A stretch of 64,000 nt of DNA, taken from Allium sativum (taxonomy: Eukaryota > Streptophyta > Magnoliopsida > Asparagales > Amaryllidaceae). Below, one piece after another: positions 45,478 to 56,888 of this stretch. Position 1 is the first letter of the stretch. Every line of letters begins with the position of its first letter. A program made the translations under genes and the position numbers. The notes below the pieces were generated by a model, which saw only the letters and a list, made by a program, of their open reading frames with translations, was not told the origin of the DNA and made no database searches. The stretch is from contig JASFAX010000020.1 in the NCBI GenBank assembly GCA_030737875.1, positions 31,138,688 to 31,202,687 on the forward strand, given 5' to 3'.

Positions 45478-46554
45478 ATATGATATTTTGGTAAAGCAAA
45501 AAAGGTGGATCGGCTTGGTGAAGTTCCGGATTGGCACGAGTGGGCATCGCGTCCCTATGATGTGATAATATAACATGGCAAGGTGATATGATTTTTGGCA
45601 AGTGCAAGAGGAGGCGGGTCAAAGGTTCTGGCAAATCGATTTCACATGATCGCATCAGGTGATGCGATATTTTCATTTCACCGATGTGGACACGATGAAA
45701 CGTGAAGCACATTTCTGGAGTAATGCGATATTTAACATTTGCCAAATTTTTTTGGCACAAAGCTTTTGGCGTACGGATCATCACTTTTTCCTTGATCTGC
45801 ACGTAATTTCAACCCCTTTTTCAGATATGGGTTCTCCAAGCATGTGATGCGGTTTTTCCATCTCGACCATAGAATAGTGATGCTTTTTTTTGGATGCAAG
45901 TTTGAGGGATGCAAAATTTTGTATCATGCCTCCTAGGAATGCGAAATTTCGTACTGTGGTCCTCAAATCCCACCTACTCCTCTTTAACCTACTACCTATA
46001 ATTACCCGCTACCTCATTCATCAAAGAGGTTGGATTTTATTTGGATTTTCGACACTTTAGGAGCTCTCTATCGTCATTAATGGCTTCCATCTTCTTCTCT
46101 ATGACTATTAAACATAACTTGAACCACAAAAACGTTGCACAAATATTTTCCATCAACTTTTAGACATTTACACTGCTTTTGGACCATTTTTGGATATTTT
46201 TCGATTTCTTGGACGTTGAAGCTACTTTTTGGACATTGTTGACCAAATCAACATATTTTCCACTTAACGAAGAAGAAGAAGGGCATTTTGGTCAAGTGTT
46301 GAATTAAGACTTATTTTGTTTTTGTATTGTAACGCTTTGTACTCAAATATTGTCCAAACTCATACAACTATTGTAATCTGCAATTATATGATGAATGATT
46401 ACTATAAAGTGGAAGTAGGCGTTAGTGTCGAACTACTATAAAAAGTTATGTTCTCCCTGCATTACTTTACTTTGGATATTCAGATTGGCGTTTTACTATA
46501 AACATACACTTGGGAGTTAGTGTGCGTGAATAGCGACAATTCCCCATGCCAACA
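45478..46554 (+). repeat. Right segment of Tat-like 3' LTR
   Basis: Resumes the 3' LTR after the nested solo LTR and its duplication, ending CCATGCCAACA. Ordinary LTR sequence. Confidence 0.85.
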
Positions 46555-46794
46555 CTATGCTTTTGTAACGGCTTAGTTGGTAATGTGAATGCCTATATTA
46601 GATTGTTTTGTTGGTGTGAATTCTATTTTGATGGAATACTATGATTATTAATATATATGAATGAATCTGATTTAGTTATATTCGTTGCATTGATATATGA
46701 ATTAATAATATTAATAATATATGATATATGATGAATTCTATTATTATTAATATGTGAATATTTGATGCGTATATTACTTTTTGAAATTTAAACG

Positions 46795-47030
46795 CAGTTG
46801 TCAATTACAGTTGTAATAAAGTGTATTACAACTGTCAGAAATAGTTGTAAAATTATAAAGTCGCAATGATGCATGACAGTTGTAAAAATTGCCAAGTCAC
46901 AACGGTGCATAATAGTGGTAATAAATTTTAGTCTATTATGACTTCTTAATATACGACGGTGTAATCACCATTGTAAAAAGCCATTTACAAGTGTTTTACA
47001 TCGTTGTAATATCATGATTCTGTTGTAGTG
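46795..47030. repeat. Right subterminal repeats and terminus of CACTA-2
   Basis: At least five direct or inverted copies of a CAGTTGTAA-type unit, then the terminus TGTTGTAGTG at 47021-47030. Confidence 0.65.
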
Positions 47031-47464
47031 TACCATATAAAACATATGCATTGTTAACTGATTACTCCTAGGCTTCAAAGGTTATATGCATCTTTGTGAC
47101 CGCGCATCACATAAGATAGCATAGTGTGAGAACGCGAGAAGAAGTACTTTAAAACATCCTTCTAATAGGGAAGCATGGAAGCATTTTGACCAGAAATATC
47201 CTGATTTTGCATTTGAGATCTGTAATGTTAGAGTTCATTTACGTATGAATGGATTTTCACCATTTACCCAATTTAATTCTAAATATTCATCCTAACGTAT
47301 AATTGTCATACCTTATTTTTACTTTTGTGGATGTATTTGAAAACTCTATATATGTTCTCACAGTTGTGTTGATGATCCGACACAAGAAATTAATGTTTAT
47401 TTACAACCTTTGACTGAAGCATTAAAAACATTGTGGTATGAAAGAATGGAAACATATGATATTT

Positions 47465-47496
<32 letters not shown>

Positions 47497-47760
47497 AATT
47501 AGAACTTTTGCATGTTTGCTTCTTTGTTGTGGACAATTAGCGATTTTCCTGCGTATGCAATGCTTTCAGGTTCGAGTAATGTAGGTCGCTTAGCTTGTCC
47601 TTATTACATGAAAGGAACACGAGCATTTTTTTACCGTATTGAAAGAAAATTTCATAATTTGACTGTCATTGATGTTTTCTTCATATTAATCATCTTTTTA
47701 GAAGAGATAAGAAAAACTTTGTAGTAATAGAGATGAGACTTTGTAGTAATTAATTATAAA
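47031..47760 (+). pseudogene. CACTA-1 Tnp2-like transposase, right part
   Basis: Continues the protein from 10740. Across frameshifts and stops it reads LITPRLQRLYAS, LKHPSNREAWKHFDQKYPDF, NVRVHLRMNGFSPF, VDDPTQEINVYLQPL, TLWYERMETYDIS, LLWTISDFPAYAMLSG, NVGRLACPYYMKG and, in another frame, HINHLFRRDKKNF. The order is that of plant Tnp2, including the LWTINDFPAY-type block. A run of about 32 A at 47466-47497 interrupts the frame. CACTA-1 is therefore dead. Its own termini were not recognised. Confidence 0.75.
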
Positions 47761-47847
47761 CAACCACAAATTTTATAAATGAATTAAAATATACCTACAA
47801 ATTTCTAGGATTTGTGTTATTATGTTTACCAAATTTCAAACTTAAAT

Positions 47848-49295
<1,448 letters not shown>

Positions 49296-49329
49296 CCAAT
49301 ATATTTGTAAGTATATTTCTATATAAATA
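49296..49329 (+). promoter_or_regulatory. Candidate promoter of RING gene
   Basis: CCAAT at 49296-49300 and TATATAAATA at 49320-49329 give a start near 49360. A CAG|GTAGCA donor at 49374 and an AG acceptor at 49557-49558 could form a 185-bp 5'-UTR intron, as often seen in genes of this family. Inferred. Confidence 0.45.
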
Positions 49330-50080
49330 CCTGCACCGGAGCAAATTATTACACACTTAGTAGAGTCATCCAGGTAGCATAAACCCTTTTCATATCTCAA
49401 ATTTTATATTCCAATGTTTAATTTTGCATTATGTCCTATCCTAACTGAACAAAATTAAAGTTTGCTGTTTGATGAGAAATTTTGGTCTTGATGTCTGATT
49501 TTCGTATTTCATGTCCTTTTTGTGAACTGCTGTTATTTTTGTCTTCAAATTGATGCAGATTTTAATCAGTAGAGTCGGTTCAAATCAATGAGAAGATGAA
49601 TAAACACAGTTCACACCACATAATGGGTTTTAGTATGTGTATTCGATAAGTAATTTAAGTTACCTGGAGTTTGGCTCTTGCTGATTCTTCTTTTCCATGT
49701 TATTTATTGGATTGTAAGTAGAATATTAGGCATTCAATTATGCAAACATTCATCATGTTCAAATATTAAGCAATCAACTGAATTGTTGAAAACTGCAAAG
49801 TCTGATTGGTAATTGAATTGAAATCATGTTCAATTGTTCATATTTTGCTTCCAGTTTAGAAACTAGGGTTTCATTTGGAGCTTTTTCCCCTTCTTCGGAT
49901 ACTCAGGAAAGTTTTTGTTGTCGTACATAGATCTTGACTGAAGGGTAGATTAAGGCATCATTTATGTGTATTTTCAAATATCATGGTCACATGATATTAC
50001 AAGAAAATATTATGGATGAGGATGAATTTCAGTTCTTACTTTAATTTCTTATCATTTATTAGTACATTAGACTGGTAGTG

Positions 50081-50605
50081 ATGGCAAGAACTTCAACGAA
50101 TAAATCAGAAACAACAGCACCCAACTACAGATCATCAAGTTCATTGGCTGTAGCATCAAAGCCAAAAATGTCTACCAACCAAGCTTCAAGTGGGAAGAAG
50201 TCAACAATGACGAGGAAAGGAAAGGAAGAAGAGAAGATAACTGGATATGACTGCAGCATTTGCTGGGATGTGGCTAAAGAACCCGTGGTGACTTCCTGCG
50301 GTCACCTGTATTGCTGGCCATGTCTTTTTTATTGGATGCGAATGTATTCCAAATCCAATGAATGCCCTCTGTGTAAAGGTAATGTTACTGGAAATATATT
50401 TCCGATATATGGTGGAGAGAGTTCCACTTCTAATAAGAAGGTGAAATATGAGGGTTTGATGGTCCCGGCAAGGCCTCGGGGGCGGCGAGTTGAAAACTTC
50501 AGGCGACCAGTGCATGCATTAAGCGGGTGTGGTTTGTTAGGTCAAGTAGTACATGGACTCTTTGCAATGATCCAAAGGGGAGTTCGACCTTTCTTTGGGA
50601 ACTAG
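50081..50605 (+). CDS. RING-type E3 ubiquitin ligase, RMA/RNF5-like
   Basis: A 174-residue, single-exon coding frame. I start at ATG 50081 (good G at +4); the frame extends one codon upstream only through GTG. Residues 1-50 are Ser/Thr/Lys-rich and likely disordered. A C3HC4 RING follows: Cys58, Cys61, Cys73, His75, Cys78, Cys81, Cys95, Cys98, with the family phrase PVVTSCGHLYCWPC. After it come a PIYGGES segment and PARPRGRRVENFRRP, both typical of RMA/MUSE-type plant ligases related to RNF5/RNF185 of ER quality control. The C-terminal ~25 residues are moderately hydrophobic (GLLGQVVHGLFAMIQ) but short for a membrane anchor. It probably transfers ubiquitin with an E2 partner; substrates are unknown. 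It is the only intact host-type gene in the window. Confidence 0.85.
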   Translation: MARTSTNKSETTAPNYRSSSSLAVASKPKMSTNQASSGKKSTMTRKGKEEEKITGYDCSICWDVAKEPVVTSCGHLYCWPCLFYWMRMYSKSNECPLCKGNVTGNIFPIYGGESSTSNKKVKYEGLMVPARPRGRRVENFRRPVHALSGCGLLGQVVHGLFAMIQRGVRPFFGN

Positions 50606-53600
50606 TAATGGTGAAGCTGCTCAGTCTTTATGATTACAAGGTTAAGACTTCTACCGTATTAAGCATTAGTAGAGTGCCTCTATGGTTGTGGGGAAGGACA
50701 GTATGAACTTAGTTATTTTTACCCTAAAATCTAAGATGATGATTTGTTCCTTTCTGTCATTCTATTTCATGCACTGGATATTTGTTTTGTCACAATGGTT
50801 ATTGCCTTATGTTATATATTAGATGTTTATATGATTCTATGTTTCTTGTTTGTCATTGTACGTCAATGGTGTTTCATTTACAGTCTAGATATAAAGTGCG
50901 ACGTTGGTTTCTTTATTTTTTTATACTTCTTGTTTAAACAAGGTTGGACATTATATGTCAGTTCATATGTGTTTGGTATGGTCATGTTGGCACCAAGTTG
51001 CGTGTATTGCGATTGGGAATACAAATTGCAATACGCACAAGGTTGTGCTAAAGTCGATTTGCTAAATAGCAACTAATTTAAGGTTTCCTTTATATTATTG
51101 TTCATCCTATCAAATAGGTTCAATGCGGTTAAACATCTAACTGTTATTACTGTCAAGCATTAACCTTTTTTTGGGGAATCGGAAGGAAAGAGAGATCGAA
51201 TGAATCTTATGTTAGGAACATCAACCAGGGAGGAGAAAACAGAATTGATTTCATTTGTCAAATTAGGTTTTCTCGCTTTTATTCTAGTGGAAATTAGGGA
51301 ATCATTTCTATTTTGAAACAATGCAATATGGTTCCTTGTGTAAATTTGTATGTAAATCGGGTCCTTAATGTATCAACATACTTTTGTTTATTTTCGTGTT
51401 ATTGTATAAAAAAATTAAAAAAATTGTAAATATCCACGGAAATATTCTGCAAAAAAAATAAAAATAAAAATAATTATAAAATTGTTGAACTATCAGCACT
51501 TTTTGTGAATAAGTGCAGATATTTCTGCAATTATTCACACATTGCACTACATATATTAAAAGAGGGGAGAATAGTTGCAGCAATGCCTGCAATTATTATA
51601 ACTGCAGACATATCTACAATTGTTTTACGGTATAGTGTAAAATATGTGTTATTATATAGAAAAGTTACTGATATGTCTGCAAATTTTGCAAACTGTTATA
51701 TCTTTTTTAGTAATTTACTGAAGATGAAATATTTTTCATTTGTATTCAATTTTTATCATTTTTCTGTAATACTTCGATGTTTAAATAACTGTATGTCTTG
51801 AATTTAAAATATTGAAGGAAATCAGCAAAAAATGGGTGGAAAACTGCAATTTTTTGAAATAATTGCTGTGATTTTGCAATTTCTTTTTAAAAATTGCTGG
51901 AATTCACTGGAACGTAAATAGTTTGACTTTTTCTGAATCATTTTTTGTAGTTTTTTTTTTTTTTTTTTTTTTTTTGCATGAATTTAAGGATGATTATGCG
52001 TTGAATTAAAATTTCAAAGTTTGACAAATTTTTACGTTGTTTTTTGTTGTTTCTTTGATTATTTGCAGTCAAACAGGGATCCAAATTTACAAAGTTTTAA
52101 GACACTAAGTTTTTTTTGTATTTTGAAACTTAACCTGGACCAGAGCCAAACTGTCCCATTATTCTATCCTTTTCCTTTTCTCTTCTTTCTCTTCTCAATG
52201 CAAATGGATAATCCGTACTAATAGCATTTCTTGGCCGTTTTAAATGGATGCAATTTTTCACTCCAACAATTACCATCCACTTCAATAAACACGTTTTTTT
52301 TTTTATTTAGTAGATAGTCGTTATCACTTATCACTTTTCATCTAAATACATATAACTTTCAATAGTAGATGTTGTTTGGGTTTATTTTTTAGCATCATTG
52401 TTTTTGTGAACATTTCTACAATACGGTCTTGTTCACAAACTCAATATTTACTTCGTAACGATCTATATTTTACGTATTCAATAATTATAAAATATTATTT
52501 TTAAATTCATAAATATTGACTAACGATGTTATCCATTCTTAAATTTTTTACTGAACGACTTTGACCATTAGAAACTTTTAAAATCCATAAATTTTGATAG
52601 GAGTCAAGTTAGAGTTTGAAACCATTTCCACTAGAGTACTTCTCTTTTTTTGGTCGTCATAATAAAATTTTGGACTTACAATTTTAAAGTTATGGTTTTC
52701 TGAAGTTCTAACACATTTTAGGCAGATTTGAAGGTGAATAGTGGGCGATTTGTACAACCCATCAAGCCATCTCAATGTTAGGGTTAATACCACTTCTTCC
52801 GGCTGTCACAATCTCTTTTATTAATTTCATATTACCTTCTAACCTCCATTAATTCCAATTAGACCTAGAATTTGTCACTTCAATTAATTTGTATAATTAA
52901 GATACATAAGTGAAATTAGCAAAGGAAAAAAGTAGATCTATTGTTTAGAGACGTTGAAATCCATGCTACTGTTGTTAGATACATTGGAATCGATGGAGTT
53001 ATAGTTTTACATCAAGTTTTTGTGTCGGCATTCACGCACTTCGATGAATGGTGGATGATCTTACTTGCCGTACAATGACAAGCTTATACTGGTATAGTAA
53101 AATCATGATTGTTTTAAATGAATTTCAAATTCTAAACTTTTTAAAACTTATATCTAATATTAATAATACCTTAAACATGATATAAAAATAATGAATTTTA
53201 TTTTAGTAGTACATAGCCTGTGGTTTGCAGGAGTACAAAATTGGACAATGCATGATTTGATAAACATTTTGATTATGTGAAAGCATAAGTTGGCTTGTGT
53301 ATATGAGAACTATATAAGTTTTTATTAACCCTCTTTTTAACAAGGTTGTTATGCTTTGGACTTGTATATTTGGATTGCTTAGGACCGAGTAAAGATATTC
53401 ACATGAACTCACAATTGTTTGGAGTCATTAGGATATCGCTTTGCAAAGACTGAAAAATAATCAAAATTTGACTAAGTACGGGATTGTAAGAATCTAAATG
53501 AGTTATTGGCAAAACTCCAAAACAGGACTGGACTAGTAATTTGGCTAAATACGGGATTAGTAAGACTATGAAATAGGGAACGATAAGACTCTGAAGTAGG

Positions 53601-53617
53601 AATGGATCAAAAATATG
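50606..53617. other. AT-rich downstream DNA, no gene identified
   Basis: The first few hundred bases are the likely 3' UTR of the RING gene. Around 51500-51680 words such as TGCAATTATT and TCTGCA recur, possibly a decayed DNA transposon. A T-run (about 25) lies at 51951-51975. Predicted short ORFs show no family features. Confidence 0.6.
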
Positions 53618-53622
53618 ACTAA

Positions 53623-53726
53623 TGTAACACCCCGTGTATTCTATATCCGTGACTTATACTTATAAACCTCCACCAAAATTAGGGCATTCCCTTTGAGAGT
53701 GACCCTAACGGAGGTGGGGTGTTTCA
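53623..53726 (+). mobile_element. 104-bp internally deleted TR-GAG LTR with perfect duplication
   Basis: It begins TGTAACACCCCGTGTATTC (start of the 4,212-bp LTR) and after CTATA jumps to the last ~80 bases of that LTR, ending GTGTTTCA. ACTAA flanks both ends (53618-53622 and 53727-53731), a perfect 5-bp duplication. The junction shares TATA with both parental sites. About 97.5 percent of the LTR is missing. Confidence 0.9.
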
Positions 53727-53731
53727 ACTAA

Positions 53732-54084
53732 GTACGAGATTAGTACGTATGCGATATTAAGAACTTCAGAACTCGACAACTTATTAGTATTTCGCCCTTA
53801 ACTTGAGCTTAGAAGGTTAGAATGAAGGATCGTTGGTTGGAGGCAAAAGCCAATAAAAAATAGGACCCACCATAAGGATTGTGTCCCCTATGGTGCAATC
53901 TGTGGGGGTTGTACCGATCACTAATGGGAGATCAGATCTAATTCCAATCCCCAAGGTGGGTGCGACCTTGATCCCAATTTGTGGGTCGGGTCCTATCTTC
54001 TTGGTTGCCCCAATGTACAATTTCTTGTCTATCCGGCCTCTCTTCACTTCTATAAATATACCTCTATTGGCTTTAGTAAATTGA
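53732..54084. other. Spacer with promoter-like words
   Basis: No gene seen. A TATAAATA at 54051-54058 with CCAAT at 54010-54014 is promoter-like, but nothing coding follows; the next feature is an LTR at 54085. Confidence 0.4.
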
Positions 54085-56703
54085 TGTAACAGCCCGCATT
54101 TTACGTATCGGATGATCGTAATATATTTTTATTTAATTCTCTGAGGGTTGGATCATACTCATATTTTGATATGTTGGTTATGGGGATGTGAGACATGTCC
54201 ATAATTTTTACCAATTTTATTTATGAACATTTTTCCGCTATCAGTTTTGTACAGGGGATAACTTTTGACTAGAATCGAATCAGGTGTTGGGATTGATTTC
54301 ATTGGAAAGGAAATGAAGATTCCAGTTTCGTAGAGTGGTCATATTAAAGATTTGGTTCAACAGTTTATGAGAAATTGTTGTTTTATTGTTACACAATTTT
54401 TGTCCAGGCTAATTGGTAATTAGTGGGCTGATTTATGGTGCCCGCTAAGGCTTGGGTTGTTGGCTATAAACAGAGTGGTGAAGGCATGGAGAATATTTTA
54501 GTTTCATCATTTCTCACATTTGGTTGAGCTTGTGATACTCCTAGCTCAATCAAATACACCTTTCCTCTATTAAATTTCTAGATCTATGCAAGAAGGTTGA
54601 AGATCTAAATCGAGTGAAGGAAGTTCACATTAAATTGAGAGGTTTGAAGGTTGATCATCGCCGTCCAGATTTAAGATTAGTCAATTTCAGGTTATTTTGA
54701 TGATTTGGTGAGTGATAAGCATCTCTCACACGGATTCAATCAAGTATATTGGTTGTTTGATCTAATTTCCATCATTTTAAGTTGTTTTCACCTAGATTTA
54801 TACCATGTTATGTATATTTTCATTTGAATCATCATAGGATCTAATCTAGCAACTTAAATTGGTAAATATGATGTTAAGTCATATGTTTATGCAAGTTTAG
54901 GTCCATTGTTTTTGTTTATTCATTGATTTATCATGATTTGGTGAGTTTCATATGGTTGTATGATTAATAATTTTAATTTAAGTGTTGTTGATGATTCCAT
55001 AAAGTGTTCATGGTTGAATTGGATTATTTAGATGAGTTGTTTCCATTGACGTTGTCGTTTAGTGATGGATTGGTTGAGATTGGAGATTAGTCAGATCTAG
55101 AGTCAGGTCATTTTTTTGAAGGGTCGTTTTGCATGGGTTGCATGGCTTGAGAAGCAAGAAATGATGATTGAAAACATGACACAAGGTCGGGTCGTTCGAA
55201 GTCGGGTCACTCGAAGATGGATCGCTCAAGGTCGGGTCGTTTGATATATGAATTGTGGGTTGTAGAGCACGAAATGGAGTTGGGTCGTTTTCCTGACTAT
55301 TGGTCCTTTTTGGCTATGGGTCATTTTTCCTGGCTATGGGTCATTTTTCCTAGCTATGGGTCTTTTTTGGCCATGCATCACTTTTCCTGGCTATGGGTTG
55401 TTTTTTGCTATGGGTCGTTTCTCATAGCGAAAAGGCTAAAGTACAATGGATTGAATGCCAAACAAAAGCGATGATTATTTTGGTTCGAGAATGGACGTGG
55501 CTTCGAAGTGAATTCAGGAAACATATTCGAAGTGATATGAAGTGTTCGTTGATAGGCGAAATGCAACGAATATGCAAACGACTCAAGTATGTTGTCAACT
55601 CAAGGATAATGGCCGCTCAAGATTATCTGAGCTTGTTAATGTTCGTAAATGATGGCGACTAGAGATAAAGAAGGCTGAGTGATTATCGTTATCGTAGGTT
55701 CTAGCGGGCTCAAAGCAGCGGTATAATAGGTATGCCTAAAAGACTAGATGATTGGTCGAGTACCCTTGGTAGCGATGAAAGGCCTAGATACGTAGGGACG
55801 AAAGGCATATGGAGGTTTTGCTCAAATCGGGGTTACCATTCTCCCTTGACAAATGGCATGTCGTAGCCGTCATACGATTAACGATGGTTTCAAAGCAGGA
55901 TTGACGGTGATAGCCAGAGTCATTGATGATGGTTGTTTTGCTTGTATTATCTTGTGTCGATTATTCGACATCGAAGAAGATATCTCTTGGGTGCTTGTTT
56001 GATGTTGGTTTAGGCCTTCGGGGCTTGTGCTTGGGGCATGTCGATATCGATTAGGATGGTCTGCGCTTGATAAGTGACTGCTATGAATGTACTGTTTGTT
56101 TCTACTTGATTGTTGTAAAGGCTATCACTGTTCGATGTATGATTTTGGTAGATTAGTTGATTAATCTGCCAATTCCCATATACTTTATTGGTGATGTTAG
56201 ATAATTGTTTTATCGCTCATTAAGTCTGTTGTCTGACTCAAGGTTTTATGTTTCCTCTTATTACCTTTGGTTGTTCATCCGGATGTGGATGGACAGACTG
56301 AGTAGCAGGTGATAGGTAGTATATCTTGACGAGGACGATGCTGCTGTACGATGACGAGAAGAAAGCTGGTGTATTATTTTCTACTATCTATTATTTATGT
56401 TTTCCCTTGTTTGATGCATTCTCTGAGCGACTTGTAGTAAGACATATTGTACATAATTTGATGTTGTATCTGGTTTGATGTTTGGATAATTCATGATGAT
56501 ATAAAAGTTAAAAATTCTGCTCAATTCTGCTTAATTATTATTTCCTGTTGATATGTTCTATTATATATTATCCTTGCGCTGTGAGTTATAGAATAGATTC
56601 CGTTTATATTATTTCTACCTTGATGATCGTCCATAGTTGCCTGACATGTCTTTCAGTGCATTATTCCCTTTGTTAAGTACAGGAGTTATGGGCGGTCATC
56701 ACA
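54085..56703 (+). repeat. 5' LTR (2,619 bp) of decayed Tekay-like element
   Basis: Begins TGTAACAGCCCGCATTTTAC and ends GGTCATCACA, closely resembling the minus-strand ends of the intact chromovirus LTR (TGTAACGACCCGCATTCTAC and GCCGTCACA). It has a TATAAA at 54465-54470, a GTGAGT donor at 54708-54713 in the same wording as the intact element, and tandem repeats at 55180-55430. The 3' LTR lies beyond the window. Confidence 0.85.
55180..55430. repeat. Two tandem arrays in LTR
   Basis: About 17-bp GGTCGGGTCGTTCGAA-type units (55180-55245), then five or six ~20-bp TGGCTATGGGTCATTTTTCC-type units (55300-55430). Confidence 0.75.
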
Positions 56704-56705
56704 TT

Positions 56706-56717
56706 TGCTATCAGAGC
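56706..56717 (+). other. Primer-binding site of decayed Tekay-like element
   Basis: TGCTATCAGAGC, one change from the initiator tRNA-Met site, three bases after the LTR. Confidence 0.8.
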
Positions 56718-56888
56718 TCTGGTTATCGATTTTAGCCAAAGTTCAAGGACGTAATAACATATGAGAGACGTATTTTGTAGATTTCTAATGGATATATACT
56801 ATATATTAATGTATAGTATAATAGCGTTTGAACTCCATGTACAGTTTTTCTTGTGTATAGACTAATCATTCTATTTTTCAGATTTAGA

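Larger units (their letters stand above)
19054..46554 (+). mobile_element. Tat-like gag-only LTR element, heavily interrupted
   Basis: LTRs start TGTTGACAC at 19054 and 24721 and end near CCAACA/TCAACA at 20891 and 46554. Flanks are TTATG (19049-19053) and CTATG (46555-46559), a 5-bp duplication with one mismatch. The interior (20892-24720) has a primer-binding-like TGGCGCCC, a gag remnant of Tat type, a hAT fragment, a minisatellite and a purine tract, but no pol. The 3' LTR is split by a 20-kb nested solo LTR. The LTR copies are strongly diverged, so this is an old insertion. Confidence 0.85.
24721..46554 (+). repeat. 3' LTR of Tat-like element, split by nested solo LTR
   Basis: Homology to the 5' LTR runs 24721-25419 and resumes at 45478 (45473-45477 being the duplicated GGTGG) to 46554. 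Together these give about 1.78 kb, close to the 1.84-kb 5' copy. Confidence 0.85.
10747..47030. mobile_element. CACTA-2 element inserted in CACTA-1 transposase
   Basis: The right end at 47021-47030 reads TGTTGTAGTG, the complement of a CACTA-type terminus (CACTACAACA). Both ends carry clustered subterminal copies of TTACAACTG or CAGTTGTAA: left at 10760-10980, right at 46795-47020. This is typical of CACTA elements. The break in the Tnp2 reading frame of CACTA-1 coincides with these ends. The left terminus is not a clean CACTA (it reads CCCTATTACA) and no clear 3-bp duplication was found, so the left coordinate is approximate. After removing the nested Tat-like element, about 8.8 kb remain; no Tnp2 gene of its own is seen, so it is probably non-autonomous. 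Confidence 0.6.

Noticed and set aside
50744..51076. 110-codon hydrophobic ORF after the RING gene
   Set aside because: AT-rich frame in probable 3' UTR, no conserved motif; hydrophobicity follows from T-rich codons.
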